Shown here piece by piece: positions 11,918 to 23,904 of a stretch of DNA of 64,000 bases. Source of the DNA: Romanomermis culicivorax (lineage: Eukaryota; Nematoda; Enoplea; Mermithida; Mermithidae); contig CAWUHX010000212.1 of NCBI GenBank assembly GCA_963922205.1, positions 434,001 to 498,000 on the forward strand, written 5' to 3'. Position 1 is the stretch's first letter, and each line of letters opens with the position of its first letter. Position numbers and translations under genes: made by a program. The notes beneath the pieces were generated by a model. That model ran no database searches and was not told where the DNA came from. It worked only from the letters and a program-made list of their open reading frames with translations.

Positions 11918-12685
11918 TAAATGCCCTGCTATACTTCAACAGCCAGCGCAGGTTGAGGCCGGACAGCACAGATGAAATGTTTTTAAACTGGTGACCGCCG
12001 TCACTGGTTGCAAATTTTTGCTGCTATATTTCATCAAAGGCCCTGCTTTACTTCACCAGCTGGTGCCAGCCGTCACTGTTAGAAGTAGAGCAGCTCATAG
12101 CCAGTGCCAGCCGGTGCCCGTTTCGAGCTGCTATACTTAGTCTTTTTGATGACGGCCAGCGCTGGTTGTCAATTTATTTCGATTCAATCGAAATTCCTGA
12201 ACTGTCGCTAGCCGTCGTGTATGTTATAACATATGAATTACCGTGCAAAAAACCCATCTTGGTGTTTTATCATTTTTTTGTAGGTTTGCAGTAGGTATCT
12301 CACGGCCAGCACCCGATGAAGTATAGCAGCAAAAATTTGCAACCAGTGACGACCATCGGCTGCTGGTGCCAGTTTAAAAATATTTCATCCGGGGCCTTCC
12401 ACAGCACTGGCCGTCAAAGTATAGCAGGGCCCTCAGTGAGATACTTACTGCAAAGCTACCGAAAAATGATAAGACCCCAAGATGCATTTTTCCAACATTA
12501 TTCATATGTTATAACATACGCGACAGCTACTGACAGTTCAGAAATTTCGATTAAATCGAAATTAATAACAGGCGTCCTATATCATCAAAAGACGAAGTAT
12601 AGCAGCTTGGAACTGGTGCTGGCTATGAGCTGCTATACTTCTAACAGTGACAGCCGGCGCTGGCCGTCGAAGTAAAGCAGGGCCT
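11918..12685. repeat. Interlocked inverted repeats in order A-B-A'-B'
   Basis: Segment A (11918-12030) returns as its reverse complement at 12303-12431. Segment B (12033-12300) returns as its reverse complement at 12432-12685. The order is therefore A, B, A', B', not the A, B, B', A' of a simple hairpin. All four outer tips carry the motif GGCCCTGCTATACTTC or its complement. The middle contains the palindrome TGTTATAACATATG in both B arms. No coding capacity is credible. Possible origins are two overlapping foldback elements or a rearranged foldback element. Confidence 0.75.
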
Positions 12686-12929
12686 TAAATTTGAATATTT
12701 CCAGAGCCATGATTACTAATTTTCATTAATCATTATTGAGCCCAATTTCGTTTCAGCAAACATTGGCCCATATTCTCACAAGTAAATGCAAGAAATTTTG
12801 TTCTGCCAAATGTGTGTCACAAACCTCAGTTAGAAGCAGATAGATAGTGATTTGTTGCTCATGGCCCAGGGTTATCCCAATAATTTTAAATAGACATGGG
12901 ACAATTGGGATGGATCCATGTTTTTGATG

Positions 12930-14155
12930 AAAATAATCAATCCTTGGTCTACTCAGGCGGTATATTCAACAATAGTTTGTTTTAATTTTGAACTCAAAAT
13001 GATAAAATATTTCATAATAGAAAAAACAAAATGAAAACAATGTTTTCATCACTCCGATTGGTACAGATAAAGAATGAAAAACGTCTGCCTGAACTGATTG
13101 TTCTGTAACTCCAAGTTGTACTTGTGTGGTCGCTTTGTTATGTAAATAAAATTTTGCACTCGTTAGAAAGTGATGATTTTATTACTTATGTTTACTCATT
13201 AGTATTATCTTTAGGTAGACTCTCTGTAGTATTACGTTTTTAAACCATTCTTGCAGTTCCATGAAAGTGGTAAACAAAATATTTTTCACCTCAGAGAACG
13301 CCTATTCCTTGTATTTTTTTGTCTTCGCAACACCCTTATGAAAATAATAGCAAAACCTTTTTCACTTCTGTTGCTGTCTAGTTACGCGGATGTGACTATG
13401 GTAGCCGATGTGCATTAGGTAGTGGATATGCAGTAGGTAGCAGATCTGCTACCCAATCAGTATGTAGGATGTGCAGTAAGTAGCAGATCTGCTACCCAAT
13501 CCATCTTTGAGAACATCAGGAATGCTATTTTTTAATAGCTGAATTGGGTAGCAGATCCCCTACCTACTGCACATCCTACATACCTAGCGCACATCCACTA
13601 CCTAGTGCACGACTGCTACCTAGTGCACATCTGCTATCATAGTCAGATCCGCTATTAGACAGCAAGAGCAAAAAATGTGAAAAAGGTCTTGCTATTGTTT
13701 TCATAAGGGGTTTTCAAAGACAAAAGAATAAAAGAAAATGGAATACGGTAGGCGTTCTGTCAGGTAAAAAATATTTTGTTTGCCACATTAATGGAACCGC
13801 AAGAATGGTTAAAAAATGTAATACGACAGAGAGTCTACCTAAAGATAAGTCACTAGTGACTAAAGATAGGTAATAAAATCATAAAAATGTCTAGCAACCA
13901 CTTTCTAATGCCTGAAATATTGTTATTTACATAACAAAGTGACCACACAAGCACCTCGAGTGACAGAACAATCAGCCTAAATGGACATTTTTCATTCTTT
14001 ACCTATACCCATCCAGGTGATGAAAATATCATTTTCGCTTTGGTTTTCAATTTTTTTACAAATACTTTTTAAATTATTTTCAAATATTTTATCATTTTGA
14101 GCTCAAAATTAAAAAAAGCTATTGTTGAATACCAAGGACTGATTATTTTCAGCAC
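12930..14155. mobile_element. 1.2-kb foldback (long-TIR) element
   Basis: The two halves are imperfect inverted repeats over roughly 500-600 bp each. The tips are GAAAATAATCAATCCTTGGT on the left and its complement near 14130-14150 on the right, followed inward by CAACAATAG and AACTCAAAATGATAAAATAT. The centre (13390-13650) is a cluster of short palindromic repeats around GTAGCAGATCTGCTACCCAA and GTGCACTAGGTAG. A related fragment occurs near 18740. I see no transposase frame. Confidence 0.8.
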
Positions 14156-14677
14156 TGTCACATTAGATGAAAACTGGAGCCATGTCACATTTAGTAAAAT
14201 TGTGGCCAATCACATTGATGGGAAAACCCATGCCATATTGGTAGGAAAACACGGCCATGTCACTGTGAGTGACATGCTGTGACCCAGTTGGGTGGCTCGC
14301 TTATTTCATCTTTGGGAACCTGATCCAGCTAGTACTGGCTATAGGAAGGCCTATAGGGTACTATGGTGCTGTCCTGGGGTTCTGCTGTAGAGTAATAGAC
14401 AATACTGCCAGGTCAGGCATGCCAATCCCTGGTCCCATTCAGTATGAATGATGGACAAGGTCATTCGTAGAATGACCTGATATACACGACCCAATTGTAA
14501 ACCTAAATCCTTTTTTAGCCCTAATCCAAGAGGTACAAGGGCTCCTATAACTAAGGGGAGTCTCAAGGGAAAACCAACTTAGGAAAGGGTTCCTCAACAT
14601 ACACCCACAACAACAATAATCCCTTGAGAAGACTTACCTAGTCCTGTTCTCATTTATGATTCAGCGTGGGGCCACAG
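14156..14677. other. Unassigned spacer
   Basis: No gene or repeat boundary that I can support. It ends at the possible 5-bp duplication GTCCC that flanks the following LTR element. Confidence 0.4.
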
Positions 14678-14682
14678 GTCCC

Positions 14683-15519
14683 TGTTGGTTCACGGGTATT
14701 GGTCGGGGGGAATGGGCGCAGTAAAGATCCAGTTGGTTCGGCACAGAGGGTTAGAATGGGATGTCGGCAAATGACGCACAAACAGGCCAAGGGTGGAACA
14801 GCAGGAGCAACTAGGGGCAAGAAGCGACGGGTATATTCCTGGGTGAGAGTCGGGTGGCGGATGCAGGGGACACAATAAACATATGCAAATTTATTTGAGA
14901 AGGGTGGGGCCACAGACACAATACAATATAATAAAATATATATGTAAATTCGACAATGGATGCCTAGCTAAGACAGAAAGCAAAGTTGGAGAGCCTAAAA
15001 GAAGACACAAAACTAATGCAACAGGCCCTTTTAAGGACCTCCTAGACCTACAGTATGCCCTGGGCGGAGCTAATGACACCCAAGCTAACTTCTGCAGCAG
15101 AAATTGGTGCAGAAGATGCTTATGGTCACATAGACATTTTCCAGTTCGAATATGTTAAGCATTGGGGTAAGTTTCACTCTCCATGCTAAACATATCAATG
15201 TCTTTTAATGAGAAGTTCCAAACTAGTCATTTTGTGTTGCAAAACATCACTAGTTCTTACTGATAAGAGGTGCATGTGATGCTCCAATTATGTCCATGAG
15301 CCTGTAGAGCTTATCTGGTGGAAATTCTGATTAAAGGGTCACATTCTGAAGCCTACATGCAAAATGGAAAACAACAAAAATGTAACAAAAATGCATGTAA
15401 AACAAAATGAACCGAATGGAATAGAAGTAAGTAACTTTCAAACAAAAATGGCAAAAAACATAAAGTATCATTATGATGTAAATCACGTGAAATTGGGCAA
15501 AATTGATCGGCTCATGACA
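14683..15519 (-). repeat. 3' LTR of the 14.7-18.4 kb element
   Basis: It is a direct repeat of 17634-18385, with clear identity from about 14789 to 15519, including an AATACAATATAATAAA block and the GAGGTGCATGTGATGCTCCAAT region. The first 100 bp (14683-14788) have no counterpart in the other LTR, which fits a deletion that removed the end of the 5' LTR together with gag. Confidence 0.8.
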
Positions 15520-15896
15520 CGGCCGTCCTTGGAAAAAGGGCGTCCTGGTCCTTGTGGCGGTAGAGGTTTATGCAGCATGTCCGAGGTGGTCGATTGTCTA
15601 AGGGGTGCGAAGGCTGGTGGTCAATGGGTCCAATTGATTTTTGGTGAATTCTGGCTCATGGGGTTACGTGTTGACTGGGAGTCAGTAATGGGTGGAGTTG
15701 CTGATGTCAATTGATCCATACCGTCAGTGATGCGTGAAGTTGCTAATGTGGAATGGTCTGTGAGATCTATAATGAGATGAAAGGAAAAATTTTACGGGTG
15801 AGATGCAGGCTATCGCAAAGATGTGCCTGTGGTATGAGGGTATACCCTTGTTTAGATGCTTTGGTTGCTGCTCATTCTCTTCTTTACACTAATGAT

Positions 15897-17480
15897 TCAG
15901 CATGAATCAAGAATGGGTATTCCGTGAGGGGCACAGCACTCCTTTGAAAAAGGATGCCCTTGTCTGTAAGCAGGAACAAAGAAGAGAAGAGCGTTTTGAT
16001 TACGGGTCAGAGCCAGTTTGAATTTATCCGGTTCCAGGCCGCTCTGTGAGATGCGATAGCCTAGATATTCCACCTGGCAGTGCGAGAATTTGCACTTGCT
16101 CAGTCTGAACTTCATTCTACCCTGACGAAGACAAGAGAACACATCCACCAGGCGCTCAAGCATGTAGGTGTGGGGGTTTGTGAACACCAAGATGTCATCA
16201 TGATAGGTCAATGCAGTACACCACTGTATTCCTGTAAGGAGAAGGTCTATGAGACACTGGAACAAGCCAGGGGCATTGCAGAGACCAAAAGGCAGATAGT
16301 TTAACTCCTAAAGTCCAATGGGTGTATTGAAAGCCCTCTTTTCTTTGTCTGAATTGGCAATCAGTATTGACCAGTAGGCATTAGCCTGATCAAGGGTAGT
16401 GAAGTACTTCATACCCTTCAGTGTGTCAATGATGTCATCTATCTGTGAGAGAGGGTAGACATCCTTTTTCATGACCCCGTTAAGCCCGCAAAAATCAACA
16501 CACATCTGATGGGACCCATTCTTCTTGCACACCAGGATGGTATTCATAGCCCATGGTGATGTGCTCGGCCGGATAATACCTTCTCCTGTAGTGCTCTGAC
16601 TTCCTGCATGATAAGGTCCATCTCCTTAGGTGAGGTCCAATAAGGAAAATGGCAGACTGGGCGGGGTCCCTTGTGCTGATCTCATGCTGCACGAGGTCAG
16701 TGGAGAACCTGTGTCCTTCTCATCTATGGCATAGAGGTCAGTATATGCGACCAGTAGGTCAATTAATGCTGTCCAGTCCTGTGAGGAGGTATTGCTAGAT
16801 ATCACATCATTTGATTCGACCCACTTTTCATCAAGGAGGATGTCCGATTTGACCTCTGATCCCTGTGAGAGATCAGTGTGCATCTACACATCACCGATGG
16901 TCATGTGCAGATAGTGAACCACTAAATGTGTATTCAGGTTGACTACCTGTAAGGGTATGTGGCTGTTAGCTGCTGTACTCACAGTGCCAGCGAAGTATAT
17001 GCTGCAATGAGTTCCCGTGAGGTGCTTAGGAAAAAAAGCTTTCTCTGGTACATTCATATACATTGATGGTACAGGTGCAGTAAATTGTCTCAGGGAATGA
17101 GGTTCGAGGACAACCTACTCTTGCGAGAGTGAAGCATCACGGGCAGAAGGAGGATTGTGAATGAGACCATCATAGGGGACCTTGCAGTCCTTGAACTGGA
17201 GAAAGGATTTCTCCCAGTTCAAGCTAACACAATTGAGTTGTCCCAGGAAGTTTGTTCCAAGGACTAGTTCAGCTGAACAGATCTCCTATATTTGGACCTG
17301 AATCCCTTCAAAGACATCAGTCACTGTCACCATGACATGTAGGATCGGAGACCCATTAGCTGCTATGGGGCAAGCCCCAGTCTGTGTGGGCACCAAGTCT
17401 GGTAGTTGGACCGCCAACTTGTGGTCCAGGAATGAGAAGACCACTCTTCTGTTGACCAGTGCCCTGGCTTCCACCCTGTT
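15897..17480 (-). pseudogene. Ty3/gypsy pol remnant: protease and reverse transcriptase
   Basis: One minus-strand frame runs from about 17480 to 15897 with scattered stops. The protease region begins VEARALVNRRVVFSFLDHK; the DT/SG active site expected after ALV is replaced by NRR, so the catalytic Asp is gone. Downstream come the LGTNFLGQLN block (about 17250) that usually follows gypsy proteases, and reverse transcriptase with TILVCKKNGSHQMCVDF and the LTYHDDILVF catalytic motif (16200), where both Asp are kept. A stop lies between GL and ELNYLPFGLCNAP. RNase H and integrase are absent. Not functional. Confidence 0.85.
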
Positions 17481-17633
17481 GTTCAGGAGAACTCTGATAA
17501 GAGGGTCCTCATTTCAGTGGGGTAGAAGGTGACATGACCTGGATCGGATGTGGCATCACCAAAGCTATGCTCCAGGGTATCAGTTCACTTTGGAATCGGC
17601 AACCTGGTGCAATGAAGTAGACCTACCGCACAA

Positions 17634-18385
17634 ACAGTTTAAGGGTGGAATGGGAGGAGCAACTAGGGGCAAGGGGTGATGGGTATATTCCTAGGTGAGA
17701 GTGGAGCCGCAGATGCAGTGGACACAATAAACATATGCAAATTTATTGGTGAAAAGTGGGGCGGTGGATGTGATACAATATAATAAAGTATATATGTAAA
17801 TTCAACGACGGATGCGGAGCTAAGACAGAAAGCAAAGTTGGAGAGCCTAGAAGAAGACACAAAACTAATGAAACAGGTCCTTTTAAGGACCTCCTAGACC
17901 TACAGTATGCCCTAGGTGGAGCTAATGACGCCCAAGCTAACTTCTACAGTGGAAATTGGTGCAGAAGATGTCTATGGTCACATAGACATTTTCCAGTTTG
18001 AATACATGAAGCATTGAAGTGAGTTTCACTCTCCATGCTAAACATATGAATGTCTTTTATTGAGGAGTTCCAAACTAGTCATTTTGTGTTGCAAAACGTC
18101 ACTAGTTTCTACTGATGAGAGGTGCACATGATGCTCTAATTATGTACATGAGCCCATAGAGCTTATCTAGTGGAAATTCTGATTTAAGGGTTACATACCG
18201 TAGTCTATGTCCAAAACAGAAAACAATGAAAACGTAACAAAATGACACATACAAAATGCATGTAGAACATAATTAATGAAACGAAAATAAAAGTAAGTAA
18301 CTGTCAAACAAAAATGGGGAAAAACATAAAATATCAACATGATGTAAATCACTTGACATTGGGCAAAATTGATCAGCATGTGACA
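17634..18385 (-). repeat. 5' LTR (truncated) of the 14.7-18.4 kb element
   Basis: A direct repeat of 14789-15519. Its outer end is TGTCACATGCTGATCAATTT (minus strand), directly followed on the plus strand by GTCCC. Its inner end lacks about 100 bp that the 3' LTR has. Confidence 0.8.
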
Positions 18386-18901
18386 GTCCCATTTCTATCA
18401 AAAATTGTTGGGATAACCCTGGGTTTAGAACAACGAACTCCTGCATCTCACCAGGCTTCGTGGCATCCATTTGGCAGAACACAATTTCTTGCATTCACTT
18501 CTGAAAATATGGGGGAAATTGAAAATTTTGAGTCACACCAGTTGCAACAGCATATTTCCCAATTTTTAACAAATGAAAATTTTAATTTTCACAATACAAG
18601 TGTCATCTATTGGTAAGAAATTGAATTAGCCTAATAATTTGTAAATGTATGCTGTACATCCTTCCATAATGAAATCCTGCCCGGGTTGTTCAATGCAAAA
18701 AAGTAAAAAAAATATATACCTCTGCAGAAAGTAGATGTGCACAAGGTAGCAGATCTGGCACCGACCCTTCTTTTTGAATTAGTTCACTATTTACTGCATT
18801 TGCATAAGAATAATTTTAAATAAAGCACTATTGCTGCAACTAAATCTGCTATTGTTACTTTTTTATACGAAATTAGCAGCAACATGAGAAATAATACAAT
18901 A

Positions 18902-19256
18902 CACTACTAGGCGAAATTAACTGTCTATGCTAGATGCGTTCCAGATGCCATCAGCACACAATACAAACAACAAAATTGACAGGCCATGTGGTGTCACACA
19001 CAACCAAAGAGTTTTGCCCATGCTTCCCTCTTACTTTCCCATAAAAAGCATACATTATTTGCCAGGTATAAACAAAAGGTCAACTGTCATACTGTAGGTC
19101 AAAACAAAGTGCATATCCACTACACATTCTGAAAAATTTATGATTGACAGATATTGCATGAATGTCGGTTATTAAGAATGATCAAAGTTTTCTTTGTGCT
19201 GCCAAAAAAAAGTGCCTCGGATTTGAATTTTTGAGCCTTAATTTCATCTGGTATTG
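18902..19256. mobile_element. TA-duplicating MITE, older copy of the 38891-39252 family
   Basis: It begins CACTACTAGGCGAAATTAAC and ends CATCTGGTATTG, with TA on both sides. The interior is colinear with 38891-39252 in the same orientation, including ATTGACAGGCCATGTG and AAAGTGCATATCCACTACAC. The GC-rich subterminal repeats seen in the other copy are mutated here to GATGCGTTCCAGATGCC-like forms, as expected after CpG decay. Confidence 0.8.
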
Positions 19257-19963
19257 TACACCCAAACACTAATATTCCTCAACTTGTGATGATGCTCTCC
19301 TTCTACATTTCTTGCAAAATTTTTGCCTTGAAGTAGCTTCTGTTTCCCCTCTGCATTTAAAGTTGCTAACTTCGAAAATCTATCATGTTTTTAGGGCCAA
19401 GTAACCCAAAAAAGAAGTCTGAAATTCAAAAATTGGACATTCACAACATAAAATTTTCCAAGGACCTTATTTACTACTACGATAGCTGTTACTGAGACCA
19501 GACTTTGTCCTCCTCTTATTTCTTCCAAAATTTTTGGATGCTGGTTCCTCACTCTCATTTTTTGCAGTATCCTGATGCAAAAAAAGCAATTATGGATTTT
19601 GAAACCCAATGTTTTCTTTTCTACATGAAACCTCATAAGCCGGTCTCTACCAGTTTTTTTGTTGTAAAAGACAGTGTTGTCCCTTTCAGACTTGGACACC
19701 ACCATTTTTAAGCCACATTCGACCCACTCTGCTTCAGCTTCTAAAATTTTTGTTTATGGCTGTCTAATATAGATGCTAATACATCAGTGTAAATTCACAA
19801 TGTATTATATTTGTATCCAATTACTGTATATAAATTTATCTCGTGATTTATTGTCTCAAGGATGTCTGAGTTTCCCTGTATTGACGCTCCTGCAAATTCC
19901 CTTGAAGTGTTCTGTTTTGAACATCTCACACCCAGAAACCATTATTGACACAATTAAAGGCGT

Positions 19964-20638
19964 TACATAATTAATTTGCACATTGGCACCTGGCCCTCAT
20001 AATCCACTCGAAAACACACCTTCCCATAGGTACAGTAATCCCCCAAAATCCTAAAGACACCTGTCCCCTAATAAAATGTTGAAACCCCAACCCAGACGCT
20101 GGTCTCAAGTGGAACAGTAGCCATGTTACATTACAAAAGCACATACATGTATAATTATTATGAAGGAAGCACATAGGCGTGGCTAAGCCTACAATAAGTT
20201 TGAAGCACATAGACAGAGAAGCTGAGCATAATACAGAAAGGCCTGGCAGAGCATACTATAGTCAGGACGCATAAAGGCATGGTTAGGCAATCATACAGTA
20301 CATGGAATCACATGAAGCAAGAAGCGATGGAAGAAGATTTCAAAAGTGAACCCCCTCATGGACTAAGGGTGTGGTCAACAGGAAGCAATATAAAAGGCAG
20401 AAGCAAAGTGAAATAATTTAGTCTTTGTGTGTTCTTTTAAAATCTGCATGCAAAAGCTTGGTTCGAGTGTTCATATATATCGGGATGTAGTTACTGTCGA
20501 TGCTAAAGTATATGCCATCAGTGACGTTGTGTCTTCATTTCAGTTGTCATTTATTATCCTATCATCATTATCATTTTGTTGCCTCAAGGGCCTCATGGAC
20601 TGAATAAATCAAAACAAGTAAAAGTATAGTATGAATCA
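19964..20638 (+). repeat. Solo LTR, inverted relative to the LTR at 29657-30311
   Basis: The segment is homologous, in reverse orientation, to the 5' LTR of the third LTR element. Shared blocks include ATTAATTTGCACATTGGCAC, CTGGTCTCAAGTGGAACAGT (as complement) and AACAAGTAAAAGTATAG near the end. It is flanked by GGCGT at 19959-19963 and 20639-20643, a perfect 5-bp duplication. No coding sequence of the family is attached, so it is most simply a solo LTR left by LTR-LTR recombination. Confidence 0.75.
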
Positions 20639-20643
20639 GGCGT

Positions 20644-21032
20644 TACAGTTGTCCACTTGCTTTTATCATTAATCATGCAGGCTGGACTTCCCAGTCCTTG
20701 ACTTTCAAGCAGTTTTATCAGAGGAATATGAATTTACAAAATTACATGACTTTTGTCTTTGATAATAATATACTCAAACACATTCATTAGTTAAGTGGAG
20801 CCGAGACTTAACTAGGCCCTCCCCTCTCTTTAAGGTCTTCAAGTAACCCTTCATTTTTTGTAGAACTCAGGGCAACAATACCCGTTTTCTTAAACATGGA
20901 TGTTTTTCTTGCACTACAGTCCACTGAAGACCCGAAACAACATGTCACTTGTACTGTTTATTTTGTCTTGCCCATCGACGTTTTCTTCAACTTGTATCTT
21001 GTTACACATTGATAATATAATAAACGTATTAA
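20644..21032. other. Unassigned spacer next to gypsy element 2
   Basis: I see no gene. It may include diverged 3' LTR sequence of the adjacent gypsy element, but similarity to that element's 5' LTR is clear only from 21033. Confidence 0.35.
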
Positions 21033-21330
21033 ACTATATGCACATGCACCAGCATGACGTGCACATGCAAACACATCACTGTCCCCTTCTTGAAATGTCT
21101 TCAACCAGGTGAAAATCGTCAGGGAGCATGACCCTGGGTTGAACCTGTGGAGCGTCGCAGTTGGGGGATTGGTTCCGGGTTATTATTGGCCTGAATGCTC
21201 AATACCATCAGCGGATAATATTTTCGCATGCATCCTGCGTTCCAGATGTTGCTGTCAGAAAGTTTGAAAACATAATTGCTGATAACATAGACGACTTCGA
21301 TAACATCAGAGTAAGGCGACTTCCCTTTCT

Positions 21331-23800
21331 TTATAAGGCTGGCTGGTCGTCGGAGGCTGACTTTGTCACCAACATTGAATAATGGTTTTGACGACGAGGT
21401 ATCTGTTGCTTCGGTTGATGTTTTTCCTCAAAGCAAACGTTTTGTCTCATCTTTTTCAGTTGTGGCGCAGCAGGCTCACTGATGCTCCGACGGGGCTCAA
21501 AGGGTAGGCAGGCACGTCGATTGAACATTATTTCTGCCGGCGACAATGTTTTGGGATTTGGGCGTTCCACACATAATCAAGCCAATAGTTCAGTTATCGC
21601 TGCCGCAATAGGCCTATTTGAGGTAGCTGTTGCCTGCGCATGGAGTTTTAGTGAGCGATTGAACACTTCAACTTTGCCATTTGACTGCAGGTGGTAAACC
21701 TGCGTCGCATGATGCTGTACGTCCTGCTTTGCGAGGAATTTGGTGAATGCATCTGATTGATATTCAGGCCCATTGTTTGAAACACGAAAGGCAGGATCAC
21801 CATAGTGGGCAAAAAGTTCGGTTAAGAATTCGATTGTCCTTTCAGGGGTGTGGTTGGGGCACAATCGAACTTCGGGGAAACTGGAGAGGTAATCGATGAT
21901 GATTGCAAATCGATTTTGATATGGTGCCGTTGCAAATGGTCCAGTGAGGTCGATCGCAATTTTCTCCCAGGGGGCTTTCGGTAGTGGCAATGGATCGGTT
22001 GGAATTGTCGATCGTGGGTTTGACTTTGCAGAGTCTTGACAGCCTTGACAATAGCGGATCATCTCTTCAAGGTTGGCGGAAATACCGGGCCACCAATATG
22101 TTTCATGTAACTTGATTTTGGCTCTGACAATGCCAGGATGTCTCTTGTGCACTTTGTTCATCAGTTGTCTGCGTAACTTTGATGGCACAACAATTCGATT
22201 GGCTTTGAGCAGTAATCCTTGATCGACTGCTAAATCATTTTGAACAAAGTAATATGGAGCGAGGTATCTGTCCTGGCGATGGTTGGCCTTCCAACCACAT
22301 TCGTTAACCAATTTGATGACAAGGCACAAGACATTGTCCTTGGAGGTATATGTTCGAAATGTTTTGAGCAAGAAGTTTTCATCAATGATTGAATTGACTT
22401 TCATATGCCATGGTTGTGGTAACTGTGAAAGCATGTCGGGGATGACATTGTCTGATCCAGGCTTGTGTTGAATATCGTAGTCGAACTCAGCTAGTCAGGC
22501 ATGCCATCAATCAAATTTGTGGGCTTTGTGTCCACTACCAGATTGCACCAATATCAAAACAAGGGCTTGGTGATCTGTGATCAGCATAAACTTTCAGCCT
22601 AGCAAAAAGTTAGAAAAATGTTCACAGGCCCAAACACAACCTAGAGCTTCACGTTCGTTCGTGGCATAAACTCGTTCCTGGTTGGTAAGCGTTTTGCTGA
22701 CAAATGCAATCTGCCCTAATTGTCCTCGAGCTATCTGTGACAGGCAGGCACTGAGACCAATGTTGGATGCGTTGGTGGCCGAAATAGTCGGACAATGGGG
22801 ATCAAATATTGTGAGTTGTAAATTGTTTGTTAGCAAAGATTTCAATTTGTTGAATGCAGTTGTACATTCATTGCTCCATTCGAACTTGGTTTGCTTGGAC
22901 ATACAGGTCAAACACTGGAGGGGCTCAGCATGGTCGGCAAGATGCGGAAAAAATTTGCGGAGGTAGCTGATGGATCCCAGGAAACTGCAGACCTGGGTGG
23001 TCGACTGCGGGATCGACACATTTCAGATCACATCAAGGCTCTTTGGGTCAGGCTTGATACCGGTGCTTGATATCAGATGTCCTAGGAATGGAACATCAGT
23101 GATGGCGAATTGACACTTTGCGACCTTGAGACAAAAATCTTTGTCGCTGAGGTGTTGCTGTGTGGCTCGTAGTCGTTCATTCTGTAAGGTGGCCCTGGAA
23201 CCAAACACCAATATGTCATCGAGGTAGCTGATGCACCCTTCACATCTGGCAAGCATTTGCGAGACAAGGTGATGGAATACGGATGCAGTGTCCATCAATC
23301 CCATTGGCAAGCATTTGTACTGGAACAAACCGTATGGAGTAATTGTCGTCAGAAGTGGATGAGACTCGGGCGCCAATGCGATGTGGAAATACCCCTTCGA
23401 CAAGTCGAGCTTGCTGAACATTGTGGCTCCTTGCAACTGCATGTACAAATCGTTGATTCCTGGCAGCGGATGGCGTTCTGGAACAACAAAGTTATTAAGA
23501 GGCGAGAAATCAGTCATAATTCGAATTCTGCCATCAGGCTTCGGAACCCTAACAAGGTTGAGGGCCTAAATGCTGGACGTTGTAACTCATTCCCAAATGT
23601 CATCGATGACCATTTGTTCGACCTCTTTCTCAACTGCTGCACGGTGAGCAATCGGCACTTGTCTGACTGGTCGGGCTATGGGAATGGCGTTGTCCATAAG
23701 CATAATGCGATGCTCCAAGTCTTGAAACTGTCAGCTGTGAGTTTGCGGAATTCGCAGGCAATATTGCTGAGGTATCCATGACTTGCAACAGGCGTACTTT
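21331..23800 (-). pseudogene. Gypsy pol: reverse transcriptase, RNase H, integrase
   Basis: From 23517 to 21331 one frame is kept throughout, interrupted only by single stop codons. Reverse transcriptase has PKPDGRIRIMTDFSPLN and an intact catalytic YLDDILVF. RNase H has ATNASNIGLSA, where the catalytic Asp of the usual TDAS is Asn. Integrase (22434-21577) has an H-H-C-C zinc motif ending CQGC, then AIDLTGPF (first Asp) and VSNNGPEY (second Asp replaced by Asn), and then the Glu in GKVEVFNRS. Visible stops in this frame are TGA where Arg (or once Trp) is expected. Upstream of 23517 the frame also has TGA and TAG and a shift. In active copies this polyprotein makes and integrates cDNA. Confidence 0.9.
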
Positions 23801-23904
23801 GCATGGGCTGGGCTACAGCAGCTGGTGGCGTCGAGTCAATGGGTTGGACAAAGTTGATTTGTCAAATGTACATAGCTTTTCCCTCATCACTTGATCGATT
23901 TAAC

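Larger units (their letters stand above)
14683..18385 (-). mobile_element. Internally deleted Ty3/gypsy-like LTR element
   Basis: Direct repeats at 14683-15519 and about 17634-18385 flank a pol fragment read on the minus strand, so the right repeat is the 5' LTR. Both LTRs begin, on the minus strand, with TGTCA...GATCAATTTTGCCCAAT, and the left one ends CCAACA, which gives TG...CA termini. GTCCC lies next to both ends (14678-14682 and 18386-18390) and is a candidate 5-bp duplication. Gag, the primer-binding site, RNase H and integrase are missing. Confidence 0.8.

Noticed and set aside
13390..13650. CRISPR-like array in the palindromic GTAGCAGATCTGCTAC cluster
   Set aside because: Spacing is irregular, units are permuted and inverted, the genome is eukaryotic and there are no cas genes. 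It is the centre of a foldback element.
15364..15714. Hypothetical gene of 116 codons
   Set aside because: Most of it lies inside an LTR, in the strand opposite to the element's coding strand, and its homologue in the other LTR is not open.
21331..23517. TGA recoded as an amino acid in this genome
   Set aside because: TGA in the retroelements sits at Arg positions, consistent with CGA decay. SNRNP40 and LIPT1 are free of internal TGA, use ordinary CGA for Arg and end in TAA, so recoding is not needed.
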